A DNA stretch of 64,000 nt from Stentor coeruleus (lineage: Eukaryota; Ciliophora; Heterotrichea; Heterotrichida; Stentoridae). Shown piece after piece: positions 30,775 through 41,084 of the stretch; position 1 is the first letter of the stretch, and the number at the start of each line of letters is the position of its first letter. The stretch covers positions 1 to 64,000 of the forward strand of contig MPUH01000304.1 of assembly GCA_001970955.1 (NCBI GenBank). Direction: 5' to 3'. Position numbers and translations under genes: made by a program. A model generated the notes under the pieces. The model was not told where the DNA came from. It saw nothing but the letters and a program-made list of their open reading frames with translations, and made no database searches.

Positions 30775-31836
30775 TCACGATTCTTCCGAAAAATTATCAA
30801 AATTTGTGTTATGTCTTTTAAAATTTCTCGTTGGCATCCTACACAATTTCTTTGTTTCAAGCTCTTTTTCTTTCAGCATAAGCAAACTATTTTTCTCCAA
30901 CTCCACAGTTGTAGCCTTTTGGTCGAAAAAATCATACTTTTCATCCATCAAACCATATTTTTCTTTTTCACTACTTTCCAATTTGCCAAATGATATTTCG
31001 TTAAAACTTTCTAAGCCTAGTTCAAGACAGTTTATTGTGTTGTTTTTGTAGATGTGCTCTAAATTTTTTAAACTGAGTTCTGAGTTTTGTTTGATTTCTT
31101 CGACTTCTTTTAGCTTTTCAGCATAACGATTTTTAAGAATTATCTTTTCTTCGTAAACACATTCTTCTTGTTGCTTGAGAATGCTTTTGAGTTTCTCGAC
31201 TGCTGAGAGTTCTTCTTCTATGCGGATTTGTTCTTTGGTAATCATTGATTTTTTGATTTCAAGATCGTTTTCTTGTGTTTTTAGCTTTTGCTTTATTTTT
31301 TCTATTTTTTGGCTTTGAGATTTATGTTCATTTTCATTTTTTTCTTTTTCAATATGAAAATTTTGTTTTTCTTTGATTAGCTGTTGTATTTGTTGTTCTA
31401 ATTCTTCAGATTGATAATTTAAATTTTTCTCTTTTTCAGTGAGTCTGATATCTTTTATTCGTAACAAGCTCTCATATTGTTTAATGTGCTTATCATTTTT
31501 AACGAATTTCTCTGAAGCTATTTTGAGCTGATTTCTTAGACTTTCTAGTTCCTTTTCAAGTTTCATGCAGTTGAAGCAGATAATTTCATTTGAATTTCGC
31601 CTTGTTTTGCAATAGTTTAAAGTTTGAACTGGTAATAGAGGGATATGGAAAGCTGTGGAATTTCTTGGATGTTCGTTGAGAATATGGTTTTCTAAATGGG
31701 CTCGTCCTGTGCTAGATGTGATTGGATTTTCCGTTTTAAGAAGGGAAAATCGTGATTTTGATTTAAGGAGAATATCTAATGAGTAATTTCTTTCACAAGG
31801 TGAAACTGAACGGTACGCACTATTATCCAACATCAT
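30775..31836 (-). CDS. Coiled-coil protein, function unknown
   Basis: 353 aa, ATG start (two consecutive Mets), TGA stop. The first ~95 residues are non-coil and Ser/Asn-rich, ending in a CFNCMKLEKELESL turn whose CxxC may bind metal or simply start the coil. Residues ~97-270 are a nearly continuous charged coiled coil. The last ~80 residues are non-coil. No motor, membrane or enzyme domain. It lies on the same strand upstream of the kinesin gene and could be a cytoskeletal partner, but that is only proximity. This gene is one of the better cases for TGA as a true stop, since the sequence beyond it is not protein-like. Confidence 0.75.
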   Translation of the reverse strand: MMLDNSAYRSVSPCERNYSLDILLKSKSRFSLLKTENPITSSTGRAHLENHILNEHPRNSTAFHIPLLPVQTLNYCKTRRNSNEIICFNCMKLEKELESLRNQLKIASEKFVKNDKHIKQYESLLRIKDIRLTEKEKNLNYQSEELEQQIQQLIKEKQNFHIEKEKNENEHKSQSQKIEKIKQKLKTQENDLEIKKSMITKEQIRIEEELSAVEKLKSILKQQEECVYEEKIILKNRYAEKLKEVEEIKQNSELSLKNLEHIYKNNTINCLELGLESFNEISFGKLESSEKEKYGLMDEKYDFFDQKATTVELEKNSLLMLKEKELETKKLCRMPTRNFKRHNTNFDNFSEES

Positions 31837-31955
31837 TAATTAAATAATTACTAAAGCTCAAACTAATTCAAAATACTAAAAAATTTAGTTAAATAATTAA
31901 AACCATCATCAAACCTTCCTTTTATAACAAAGGTATTGGTCTACGCATTAAAAAA

Positions 31956-33302
31956 TTATGATTTATTTTCATATGCTATTGAAATTATTGGGGATAAAAT
32001 ATTGCATACAGAGCATCGATCATAAGAGGCACATATTCTGCACGAACAATGCCCACAAATAGCTCTTACAAACTCTATTCTATATTCCTTGCAAACACTG
32101 CAAACAATTCTTTTTTCAATATTTATTTTCTCTTCTTTTTTCTTTTCAATAGCCTGATCAATTATATTTTTATTCAAAGCAATCTGCTTCATATTATTTT
32201 CAGTTTCTTTTAAAATTTCTAAAAGATTATCACCAATACTCATACCGACCTCCTCTTGTGAATGAACAAAAATGCATACACTTCCCCAAGGACAAGGTTT
32301 TATAGGGCATGGAAACCTCCCAACTTTTGCTTCACTATATATAATTTCATTGATATTATGTGCATAATAGCATTTTTCTCTTTGCTCACAATTTATAGGA
32401 TTATCACACATTTTATTATAAAATTCAGTTTTCCTGCGCTTTTCTCCAGGATAATGATAAAATATACAAAATGGGTCGTTGCATTCTAATTCTGAAGGAC
32501 ATAAGGTGGTTTTATAGTTTTTTAGGTCGAAATTTTTCCTTTCAGGTTGGATTGTTACAGATATTTCATAGAGTTTTCGGTATATTTCATCTTCAGTTAG
32601 ACCTTTGTTTTGGCTTATAACTCTGCGAATTTCCATAATGTTTATACTTGGGAATATGAAAGCGAATTGATCTGCTTTGGTCTTTAGTACTTTGTCTTCT
32701 CGAGACATTAAAGCTATATTTGAATGACGATTTCTTTGTGGAGATAATCGACGTCTTTGTTCTTGAAAAAATGACCGAGCTTGTGGCTTTCGATCTGGAG
32801 GTTTTTCTGGTATTCTGTCATTAACCCTTTGATTAGGTATATCTTCATTATTTTTTAGAAAATGGCCTTGGGGCATGATATCAGCATTTTTAAGGGAATT
32901 CGACTCTCGATAAGGCCTTCCTGAAATTTTTATTTTATCCATCTCAGGCAATAGTGGTGGAGGGGGAATTTCATTAGAGACTCTCATTGCTGGTAAATAT
33001 ATTTGAGGATTTCTTTGCGGTGGGTTCTGATAATTCAGTTGATTGAACTTAGGATTATTCATTTGCATATAATTCGAATTATAATTGCTTTCATTTTTGT
33101 GAAAATGCGACTGGCTTGAGCCTAAAACTGGGTGTATCTTGCTTTGGATTGGGTGTTCTATTGATTTTTCGATATGCAAACAATAATTTCCTTGATTGTT
33201 ACTAATATTGTTATATTGGGCAGAATAAGCATTTTTCATCTTGTTTTCGTACTCTTGTTCAGGAGAAACTTCCCATAAATCACTTTCATGATCAGGATCC
33301 AT
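31956..33302 (-). CDS. Unkempt-like protein: CUE-like helix bundle, CCCH zinc fingers, C-terminal RING
   Basis: 448 aa, single exon. The N-terminal ~200 residues are disordered and rich in Asn, Gln and Pro. Residues ~225-255 (FPSINIMEIRRVISQNKGLT...) resemble a CUE ubiquitin-binding helix bundle. Residues ~268-355 contain three CCCH-type clusters with the plant/Unkempt-like spacing (TTLCPSELECNDPFCIFYH, then CDNPINCEQREKCYYAH, then CPIKPCPWGSVCIFVH). After a charged helix, residues ~400-438 form a short RING-like finger (CSVCKEYRIEF...CGHCSCRICA...CSVC). Unkempt proteins bind mRNA through CCCH fingers and carry a RING at the end. I infer an RNA-binding regulator with possible ubiquitin-ligase activity. 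Divergent from the MORN/IQ gene (289 bp). Confidence 0.85.
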   Translation of the reverse strand: MDPDHESDLWEVSPEQEYENKMKNAYSAQYNNISNNQGNYCLHIEKSIEHPIQSKIHPVLGSSQSHFHKNESNYNSNYMQMNNPKFNQLNYQNPPQRNPQIYLPAMRVSNEIPPPPLLPEMDKIKISGRPYRESNSLKNADIMPQGHFLKNNEDIPNQRVNDRIPEKPPDRKPQARSFFQEQRRRLSPQRNRHSNIALMSREDKVLKTKADQFAFIFPSINIMEIRRVISQNKGLTEDEIYRKLYEISVTIQPERKNFDLKNYKTTLCPSELECNDPFCIFYHYPGEKRRKTEFYNKMCDNPINCEQREKCYYAHNINEIIYSEAKVGRFPCPIKPCPWGSVCIFVHSQEEVGMSIGDNLLEILKETENNMKQIALNKNIIDQAIEKKKEEKINIEKRIVCSVCKEYRIEFVRAICGHCSCRICASYDRCSVCNILSPIISIAYENKS

Positions 33303-33591
33303 ATATTTGTTAATACAAATATGTTAACTTAAATAATATCATATCAAAATTAAGTAATTATTTACTCAAAGAAACCCAGCCTTCCTTCTAAATCCACACA
33401 TTCACAATACTCCCTCCATCATCTCATAATCTCATAAAAATATCTAAAATTTTATCCATTCTTTAACCCTTGACAATTAAACTACTCTTTCTTATCTCTA
33501 GCCTTCTAAATCCCTTTTCCCACCTTAAAGTCCTTTCAAAACCCTCTTTGATATACTTTCTAAATATGCTCTTAACTATTATTTTAACTAA

Positions 33592-34611
33592 ATGGGAACA
33601 AACTGTTCAACATGCAACTGTGCCCACAAAGAGTCAGAATTGCACATAGAAATCGACTATGGGCCAAACATAAATAGCAAAAACCAAAACACAACCGAAC
33701 TCAGTCTTTCTAGTTCCGAAAAGCACCGGGAAAATGCTACAAAAATCCAAGCTTTCTGGCGAGGCTACCGTGATCGTAAATATGTCGCTTTACTTAAGAA
33801 AAAACATAAAATCAAATCATTATATTTCCTATATGATGATTTTTATGATATGAGTTACTCATCTCATGGAATGCTAAAAAGAGAAGAACGTCCTGCTTAC
33901 AAATTTAAAAATGGAGCTGTTTATATTGGACAATGGAGAAAGATTTATAGAGATGGATATGGGATTCAGAAGTGGCCAGATGGGGCTAAGTATGAAGGGC
34001 AATGGAAGGATAATGCAGCTAATGGTAAAGGCAAGTTCTGGCATGTGGATGGAGATGTTTATGAAGGTGATTGGGTTGATGATAAAGCTAATGGGAAAGG
34101 GGTATATAGGCAGATGAATGGGGCGATGTATGAAGGTGAATGGCGTAATGATCTTCAACATGGCTTTGGTAAAGAGGTATGGGCAGACAAAAGTAAATAT
34201 GAAGGGTACTATCAAAATGGTAAAAGACATGGTATGGGAACTTATGTATGGAAAGATCATTCTACATATTCAGGATACTGGTCTGAAAATAAAATAAGTG
34301 GTCGAGGAGTTTATCGTTGGCCAGATGGTCGTGAATATAATGGGGAATGGAAAGATGGGAAAATGCATGGTAAAGGTATATACACATGGAAAGATGGAAG
34401 AAAATATGAAGGAGAATATGTAAATGATAACAAGCATGGTTATGGAATTTATATGTGGAATGATGGGAAAGTATATTCTGGGACTTGGAAAGATGGGAAA
34501 CCATATGGATATGGAACTATAACTTATCCTAATCAAACTAGAAGAGCAGGGGAATGGAAAGATGGGAAAAGAGTTAGGTGGATTGATGAGGAAGAACCTT
34601 TACTCAATTAA
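33592..34611 (+). CDS. MORN-repeat protein with IQ motif and predicted N-terminal acylation
   Basis: 339 aa, single exon. It starts MGTNCSTCNC: Gly2 and Ser6 fit N-myristoylation and Cys5/8/10 are palmitoylation candidates. Residues ~47-66 contain a canonical IQ motif (ATKIQAFWRGYRDRKYV), predicting calmodulin or centrin binding. From ~residue 103 to the end there are about ten MORN repeats, highly regular (YxGxWKDGxxHGxGxYxWxDG). Architecture: acyl anchor, Ca-sensor binding helix, MORN ladder. In a contractile ciliate with abundant centrin-type proteins, a cortical scaffold that senses calcium is an attractive inference, unproven. It shares design with 2856-3698 but is more regular and has a much clearer IQ motif. 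Confidence 0.9.
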   Translation: MGTNCSTCNCAHKESELHIEIDYGPNINSKNQNTTELSLSSSEKHRENATKIQAFWRGYRDRKYVALLKKKHKIKSLYFLYDDFYDMSYSSHGMLKREERPAYKFKNGAVYIGQWRKIYRDGYGIQKWPDGAKYEGQWKDNAANGKGKFWHVDGDVYEGDWVDDKANGKGVYRQMNGAMYEGEWRNDLQHGFGKEVWADKSKYEGYYQNGKRHGMGTYVWKDHSTYSGYWSENKISGRGVYRWPDGREYNGEWKDGKMHGKGIYTWKDGRKYEGEYVNDNKHGYGIYMWNDGKVYSGTWKDGKPYGYGTITYPNQTRRAGEWKDGKRVRWIDEEEPLLN

Positions 34612-35012
34612 TTGCTTATGTAATTTTTTCGTTTTTATAACCTTTATTGCCTCACTTAACTAAATTTTAATATATAACCCTATCAAACTTATAATCTCAT
34701 ATTTAAACTCCTGTATATCTTTAGCATCATCCCATAAGTGGATCCTTTATAAAATTCTAATCCTCCTATTTTCATAACTCTCTAATCATTCCTATTCGCC
34801 TAATAAAAAAATAGGCCTATTATAAAAACCCTTAAAAAATGAGACTGTTCCTTTACAATTTCCAAATTCACTAGACATAAAAAACCAATGGTCCATCCAA
34901 TATAGCAAATTCTTTAAAACTAAAAAAAATTTCATCTAATTCTAAATCTTAATGTAAAAACCAATTTAATAATAAAGTACTTATCTTAGTGTAATTATTT
35001 TTCTAGTATATT
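34612..35012. other. Intergenic, convergent ends
   Basis: 400 bp between converging genes. AT-rich with no recognised element. Confidence 0.5.
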
Positions 35013-35708
35013 TTAGGAGTTCTGTTCTCTCCATCTCTTGCAAGTTTTTTCTTTTGCTTTAACAATTAGTTCTTTCAATACTAATGGTTTTATTGAATAA
35101 TGTACGTCGTTTTTCTTGGACACGACTAAATTAATATATCCATTGATAAAATGAGAACTCACTTCTGTGATCTGCATTTTGATTCTAGCTAAAAACTTGT
35201 TCTCAGAAGGGTGGAAAACCATCATCTCAGTGCCTCGTCCTCTAACTATCGGTTTCCCTTGCATTGTATGGACAAGGTGTTTGGGGATAGGATCTGAGGA
35301 GTAGAGCTTAGCCTCTAGGTTTATACGTTCATGGCTTGGAATTATCCTTCCTGTTAAAGGTCTAAGCTCGATTATTATACTAAAATACTTTGATTTGCAT
35401 ATGTACTTGTTGAAGTCACTAATCAGATGAAGCTCAAAGTCGTAAGTTTCTTCATTGGATGGGTTCGCGAGCATTAGACTTGTTAGTTCTGGGTTGATAG
35501 ACCCGGAACAAGATGAAATCCAAGCAAGAATGCTTTGCAAGGACTTAATGTATTTTTTGTTTTTTTCAATTTGATTGGACAGAAACCTGTTAGCAGAGAG
35601 TAGAGACTTCTTTGTACTTAAATCTGAAGGACCTTTCAGACGTTCTGCCTCTGAGCGGGGATCTTTGAACAAGGGTAGGTCTTTGTATAATTCGCTATTG
35701 CTGGACAT
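35013..35708 (-). CDS. Conserved-looking hypothetical protein, beta-rich C-terminal domain
   Basis: 231 aa, ATG start, clean stop. Residues ~40-65 are helical and the second half is a run of predicted beta strands. Motif-like blocks include IIIELRPLTGRIIPSHERINL (about residues 111-130), HTMQGKPIVRGRGTEMM and ITEVSSHFINGYINLVVSKK. These look like an immunoglobulin-like or beta-sandwich domain. The last ~20 residues are basic (KAKEKTCKRWREQ). I do not recognise the family. The block pattern suggests a conserved domain rather than a random ORF. Confidence 0.75.
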   Translation of the reverse strand: MSSNSELYKDLPLFKDPRSEAERLKGPSDLSTKKSLLSANRFLSNQIEKNKKYIKSLQSILAWISSCSGSINPELTSLMLANPSNEETYDFELHLISDFNKYICKSKYFSIIIELRPLTGRIIPSHERINLEAKLYSSDPIPKHLVHTMQGKPIVRGRGTEMMVFHPSENKFLARIKMQITEVSSHFINGYINLVVSKKNDVHYSIKPLVLKELIVKAKEKTCKRWREQNS

Positions 35709-36522
35709 TTATTTTATAACCACTATTCAACTAATATGGTAATTTTGAATCAAGATATAGGATAAATTTTTTTTTTGATGCTTATAATTGGATTTTCTAA
35801 GAAAACATCATAAAACTTTGTATTTTACATGAATTCTTGTATAAGTAGGTAATGAGCACTTATTGGGATAGTTTTTCCTTTTAGGTGACAGGGAAAATTC
35901 TTTTAAGTGACATTTTTCTTGAATGATGATAGCTTTTGCCCAGGCCATAAATCAACTTTTTGGTTTGAGATTGAAAATTATCAGTATTGGATTGCTATAG
36001 ATTAACAACAGGGGTTTAATTAGAATTTACTCATAACTTTAAGTTTAGATTTCGTATTTTAAGGATTTAATCTTTAGCCAAATAAGGAAAGTACTTATTT
36101 CCAGGAAATGCAGGTGAACAAAGAAATTATAAAGCTTTTTTGTGCAATTTGCTGCAATTTTATAGTAACTTTCGTATTCTTTGAAAGCATTAGACTTAGA
36201 AGTATTGAATTACAAGATAAATGACTTAAGTATTTAGAATGATCCTAGGACTTAGAAAAAGTCAGCATAGAGAAGGATTAGGGAAATTAATATAGAAGGC
36301 GAAAATATTCAAAATCCCCAAAAGGATTAAAAATTATATGGGATTATTTTAAGGGTAATTACTATCGTTACGTGTTATAAAATTATATGAGATTATTTTA
36401 AAGGAAACATTGCATTATGTGTTATAAGATTTAGCATTAAAACTATGTCGAAATAAAATTTATTAAATAATGTATATTTTGTGTTAGTATGATTAAAAAA
36501 AATAGGATTTATAGACTAGAAG
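35709..36522. other. AT-rich intergenic region
   Basis: About 810 bp with no coding signal. A short near-repeat of ATATG(A/G)GATTATTTTAAGG appears at ~36337-36405, of no obvious function. Confidence 0.45.
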
Positions 36523-37317
36523 CTAATTTTCTTTTGGGTTAGCGTCTTCATCTTCTTCACGCACTTCTTGCAAACTGCTCATGAGCATTTCAGAAACAGG
36601 CATAAACTGTTCGTCGTTCAAAGCAATCCTTTTTATAAATTCATCATGCTTTAGTGTAATTTTTTCTTCGTCACCCTCATCTTCTTCTTTTATACTATCA
36701 GTCGGGACTAAAGATATAATACTGGATCTTGGAGAGTTAGTGAACTCATCACAAGATTTGATATACAAATCACTATGTCTAAAAATCTGAACCTTTTCTT
36801 CCTCATTCCTCTCTTCCTGTATGCTTTCTGAACTATCAAACATAAGCCTTCTTTTCTTATCTAAAACCACTTCTGTTTTATCAACAACCAATGATATTCT
36901 TGGACTAGCCACTTTTTCTCCAGCTTCAGGGTCTTCTTCTAATATAACTTGCCTATCTAAACTTGTAATGCATTTATAAGGTCTTCTATCCATATAATAA
37001 TCATCTTTAAGATTCAAGCCTGAAGCCCAGGGCTCATTTTTATATATGCCTCTGGGTGAGACGCTTTTTCTACTGAATTTCTTGGACTTTGAGCCTCTTT
37101 TAAGAGATCCACTTCGGCGTAGAAGGTCTTCTAAGTCCTCTTCTTCAGCCCCAGCTTCAGGAATAGTTGTCAGTGGCTCAGAACTCACTGAACTGCTCCT
37201 TGGCTTGGATTGCAGGTCAAAAATGTCTGATGAAGCTTTGAAAAACTTGTTTTCTTCGTCTTCTGACGAGGTAGGAGATGTTGATATTGAGCTAAACATT
37301 TTTATATTACATGTCAT
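36523..37317 (-). CDS. Acidic, Ser-rich hypothetical protein, probably disordered
   Basis: 264 aa; the natural start may be Met7 at 37299 (MFSSISTSPTSS). Composition is dominated by Ser, Glu, Asp and Lys with several acidic clusters (EDEENKFF, EAGAEEEDLEDLL, EEDEGDEE) and basic patches (SLKRGSKSKKFSRKS). Potential Ser phosphorylation sites are abundant (SPR twice and SGS). No globular domain, membrane helix or coiled coil is evident. GC and codon use are higher than in flanking DNA, supporting a real gene. Function unknown; a regulatory or scaffold protein modified by kinases is possible. Confidence 0.7.
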   Translation of the reverse strand: MTCNIKMFSSISTSPTSSEDEENKFFKASSDIFDLQSKPRSSSVSSEPLTTIPEAGAEEEDLEDLLRRSGSLKRGSKSKKFSRKSVSPRGIYKNEPWASGLNLKDDYYMDRRPYKCITSLDRQVILEEDPEAGEKVASPRISLVVDKTEVVLDKKRRLMFDSSESIQEERNEEEKVQIFRHSDLYIKSCDEFTNSPRSSIISLVPTDSIKEEDEGDEEKITLKHDEFIKRIALNDEQFMPVSEMLMSSLQEVREEDEDANPKEN

Positions 37318-38827
37318 TAGATTAGTATAATTTTGGAATTTTGAGTTTAAGGATTTTTGCTACTGTTTAGGATGGTTACTATTTATTAAAGAAAAAATTA
37401 ATGCCAAGTAAGAAGAATCATTGAAATTTTGTTGAAGTCACAGAATTCGAGCGTTGAGGTGATATGGCATTTTTGATTAAAGTATGAGATAAATTGATTA
37501 GTGGATTTTAAAATGATTTTAGTATAAGAATTATATTTTATTGTTAATAGATGAAATATATTGCTATCGGTTAGAGCTTAGAATATGAAAAAATATTTTT
37601 TGGTAAGATTAAATATTATAAAGCCTGATTTTGATAGACTGTTTGATAGATGTAAGTTTAATTAAATGATGGGTGTTAATAGTTTTGACTTAAAATAGAT
37701 AAAATATTGATCCTTGCTTTTATTAATAAAGTACTGATGATCTAGATATTTATTCTGAATGGCATACTTTTATATAGATTTCCGCTTAATATTTTCTATA
37801 GATCTCATTCAAAGTAAATATTTTTCTTAGTGAATGCTTTGTATATACCTTAGTACCTAATCAAATTTATTTAAATTAAATACTAAATAATATAAAAATA
37901 AATCATAATTCTCCATAGTATATGCAAAACCTAAAAGTGCAATAATCTTTTTGAGCTGTTCCTGCGAGCAAAATTTTTATAATATAGCATAAAAATAAGT
38001 AGCAAGAAACAAAGAAGGCACTAATTTTATAGCATAATAAACCATAATCGCTTTTAATAAAATTAGTCCTCGATTAAATATTTTCCTTCTCCTTCTATTT
38101 TACATTAAAAATTCTCTAACTTACACTTATGAAATCCTTATCACTCTGTGAATAATTCGCATTTCATCTTCAATTAAAATTTTCTATTTCTTACTAACAA
38201 AAATATGTAGTTTTACAATGATTTTCTAGAATGCAACAGAACTGCTTGCTATATTAAGCGCACATATATTCTTTATGAAATCCTTACAACATTTAAATTA
38301 GCTCTAAACCTTAAAAAGGCTATTCTCCGTAAAACTCTAACAAACTTATAATTTCTAAGTCTTATCAATTTCCTAAAGAAAATATCTATTTCATCATTAA
38401 ACCAAATATTTAAGCATCAAACCAAATCCGCATTCATATACCATAACCGTAAGTCTATTATAAGTAGTTATCATAAAATCCAAATTTTCATCTATTTTAT
38501 CATTTCTTATGCCATGCATCATCCTAAATCTCAAATTCAGCTTATTTTGCTATAAAAGCCATCTCCAACCTCACCATAATCCATAAAGCTTCAACTTCAT
38601 CCCCATAAATAGCCTTTATGCTAAAATTCTCATATGAAAAGCTCCAAACTTCTAAAAACTGTAATACCTAACTTTCTATCATATATCTTAAAAATATTAA
38701 TATTATCTATTTTTATAGTAAAAACACGAAAAGCATGCCAAAAATAAACGGCATTTCATATCAACCTATAAAAAAGTCAAGATGCTAAATTATAATATAC
38801 AATTTTACTAGAAAAATGTAACTTATA
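37318..38827. other. Long AT-rich intergenic region
   Basis: About 1.5 kb. Both strands examined; no coding stretch of note, no repeats and no structured RNA that I can recognise. Confidence 0.5.
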
Positions 38828-39874
38828 ATGAACACACTGAACGATGAACTTTCTGACAGATCAGAGCTCGACCTTCCTTACTCAAACTCTGAAGCAATGA
38901 TCACAGAAAAGCCATTACAGCCAACTCAGTCCACATCTTCTAGAGTTTTTTCTACAGTAAATTTTATTCCAAGGCTCAGGAGTTATTCAGGGACTAGTTC
39001 ACACCTTCTAGAAATTCCACACAACATGAAGGGCAAAAGGATCTCAGATCTCACAGCCAGTCTAGAAAAATCTATCAATGATTCTCTAGCTTTGCCAATA
39101 GAATATCTGGAAAGCACATTATTCGACTTATGTCGAGAGTATTTTCTGAAACTTGACACTTCGAAACCTGTCATGGGGGCCTTATCAACAATGCATCCTA
39201 TTGTCAAATTACTAGAAGTCGACGATATAAACAGCTCAAAATGGACTGACTTATTAGACCGATATCTCGCTTACAATAAAGATGCTTTTAAAGATTATAA
39301 ATTTATCAAGAAATTCATACAATTTTTAAATGACCTAAGTATTTCTTGGGATATCTCCAATATATACAATTACCGTCATAGGCTTATGCAAGAACTTGAA
39401 TATATTGGTTTTATAGACTTGAACTCATTTTTTAATGGAATTATCATCCCTGAGGTTATTTGGCTTAGTGTTACTGTTAATTCTTATCCACTTCAAGATA
39501 TTTTAAACAATGAAATTAAGACTTTAGCTTTATTGCTTCAATGCAAGTTCATAGAAATTTTTAAATCGTTTATGGCTTCAAACAGTGAGTTTGTTAAAAC
39601 ACAAGAATCGATTCAGCCTTATGTGGCATATTTGAATCCGCAGCTCCATACAGTTTATAGCTTTTTGAAACCTGCAAAAAGTCCGAGGCCTGAGTATCAG
39701 AAGCTGTGTATGAACTTTTCAAGTACATTTCTTAGAAAAAAAAGCTTTAGGCTTAAACAAGAACTTGAGGACTTTGAACTGATTTATAGGTGCTTTGAAG
39801 GGTCGTTGATTACTAGTTTTTGTGATGTACTTGGGCTTAAAAGACCAAGCTCCTATAAAATGAGCCCAGAATAA
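38828..39874 (+). CDS. Hypothetical helical protein
   Basis: 348 aa, ATG start, TAA stop, protein-like codon use throughout. The N-terminal ~65 residues are Ser/Thr-rich and likely disordered. The remainder (~75-330) reads as a bundle of amphipathic helices with conserved-looking aromatic positions (e.g. WTDLLDRYLAYNKDAFKDYK near 137-156). No transmembrane segment, coiled coil or catalytic motif. I do not recognise a family; helical repeat folds such as HEAT or RGS-like bundles are possible but not shown. It is tail to tail with RPS2 with only 30 bp between stop codons. Confidence 0.75.
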   Translation: MNTLNDELSDRSELDLPYSNSEAMITEKPLQPTQSTSSRVFSTVNFIPRLRSYSGTSSHLLEIPHNMKGKRISDLTASLEKSINDSLALPIEYLESTLFDLCREYFLKLDTSKPVMGALSTMHPIVKLLEVDDINSSKWTDLLDRYLAYNKDAFKDYKFIKKFIQFLNDLSISWDISNIYNYRHRLMQELEYIGFIDLNSFFNGIIIPEVIWLSVTVNSYPLQDILNNEIKTLALLLQCKFIEIFKSFMASNSEFVKTQESIQPYVAYLNPQLHTVYSFLKPAKSPRPEYQKLCMNFSSTFLRKKSFRLKQELEDFELIYRCFEGSLITSFCDVLGLKRPSSYKMSPE

Positions 39875-39904
39875 TTATATATCCGCGTAACTAACTAAAT
39901 AATA

Positions 39905-40699
39905 TTATTCGACGACCACTTGATCTTCCTTTCTCAAAAAGTCCTGGTTAACTTCAAGAGGTGTTTTGATAAAATGATTAGGTTTCCAGAACTCAGGGGT
40001 CAAGTAGCAGTAAGTCTTAGCTAAAGCATCATAAGCCGCTCTAACGAAGTTTTGTGTTGACTTGGTCTTCCCTGATGTACTAGTATATACATCACTAACT
40101 CCAGCCAAATGTAAAATCTTCTTAGGAATAGGTGGGGCAACAACGCCAGTACCTCTTGGTGCTGGGACTAGTCTAATTCTAACACTTCCACATTTTCCAG
40201 TCACTTTCATTGCTACTGTATGAGGTAGGCCGATCTTATTACCCCAATATCCTCTTCTTACAGGGACAATACTGAGTTTAGCTGCTTGTGCTGCTCCTCT
40301 TATAGCTAAAGGCGCTTCTTTTGCTACTTTTAGACCAACTCCGACGTGACCTTGTTCATCTCCAACACAGACCACTGCTTGGAATCTAGTCCTTTGTCCA
40401 GCTTGGGTCTGTTTTTGTACAGGCTTAATGCGGATCATTTCTTCTTTTAGCTTGTCTTTAAGGAAGTACTCAATAATTTCTGGCTCTTTGATTGGAATTG
40501 AGTGTAAGAAAATTTCTTCGAGTTTGTTTATTTTTTTGCCTTTTACAAGACGACCCAGCTTTGTCAGAGGCACCCACTCCTTTTCTTTAGGAGGTCCAGC
40601 GTCTCTTCTCCCTGCAGGTCGAGCTCCAGGAGCTCTGTCAGGCTTGCCTCTTCCGAATCCTCTGCCACGTCCTCCTTGTTTGTCTTCCATTTTAGCCAC
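39905..40699 (-). CDS. RPS2: 40S ribosomal protein uS5 (RPS2)
   Basis: 264 aa, single exon; the true start may be Met4 (MEDKQGGRG). The N-terminal RG-rich tail ([17 protein letters not shown]) is typical of eukaryotic RPS2. The S5 double-stranded RNA-binding domain follows ([20 protein letters not shown], residues ~93-112), then [18 protein letters not shown] and the S5 C-terminal domain with [19 protein letters not shown]. The C terminus YLTPEFWKP matches the family. It is part of the small subunit near the mRNA entry channel and contributes to decoding fidelity. GC content and codon use are richer than in its neighbours, as expected for a highly expressed gene. No intron detected. Confidence 0.96.
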   Translation of the reverse strand: MAKMEDKQGGRGRGFGRGKPDRAPGARPAGRRDAGPPKEKEWVPLTKLGRLVKGKKINKLEEIFLHSIPIKEPEIIEYFLKDKLKEEMIRIKPVQKQTQAGQRTRFQAVVCVGDEQGHVGVGLKVAKEAPLAIRGAAQAAKLSIVPVRRGYWGNKIGLPHTVAMKVTGKCGSVRIRLVPAPRGTGVVAPPIPKKILHLAGVSDVYTSTSGKTKSTQNFVRAAYDALAKTYCYLTPEFWKPNHFIKTPLEVNQDFLRKEDQVVVE

Positions 40700-40743
40700 T
40701 AATTATATTTTGACTTAGACTATGGAATGGGAGATTGGGAAGA

Positions 40744-40820
40744 GATAAGATTCTTAGGTGTGGGTGTTGAGGAGGTGGATANGATAAGATTCTTAGGTGT
40801 GGGTGTTGAGGAGGTGGATA
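40744..40820. repeat. Scaffold N flanked by 38-bp identical copies
   Basis: 40744-40781 and 40783-40820 are the same GATAAGATTCTTAGG... sequence around an N at 40782, just upstream of RPS2. Unmerged contig overlap. Confidence 0.85.
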
Positions 40821-41084
40821 AATTGTAGTGAAGTAGTAGGATAAAAGAGGATTTATAATGGTTTTTTGATTAGGATTGGAGTTAGGTGTTGTAGTAAATT
40901 ATTATGATGAAATATTTGAGGTTAATTGAAATGACATGGAAATATGGAGTTNAAATTGTAGTGAAGTAGTAGGATAAAAGAGGATTTATAATGGTTTTTT
41001 GATTAGGATTGGAGTTGGGTGTTGTAGTAAATTATTATGATGAAATATTTGAGCTTAATTGAAATGACATGGAAATATGGAGTT
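40820..41084. repeat. Scaffold N flanked by 132-bp near-identical copies
   Basis: 40820-40951 and 40953-41084 flank an N at 40952 and differ at about two positions (GGTTAATTG/GCTTAATTG and GTTAGG/GTTGGG). Interpreted as allelic contig ends. An apparent minus-strand frame at 41003-41185 lies partly in it and is not considered a gene. Confidence 0.85.
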
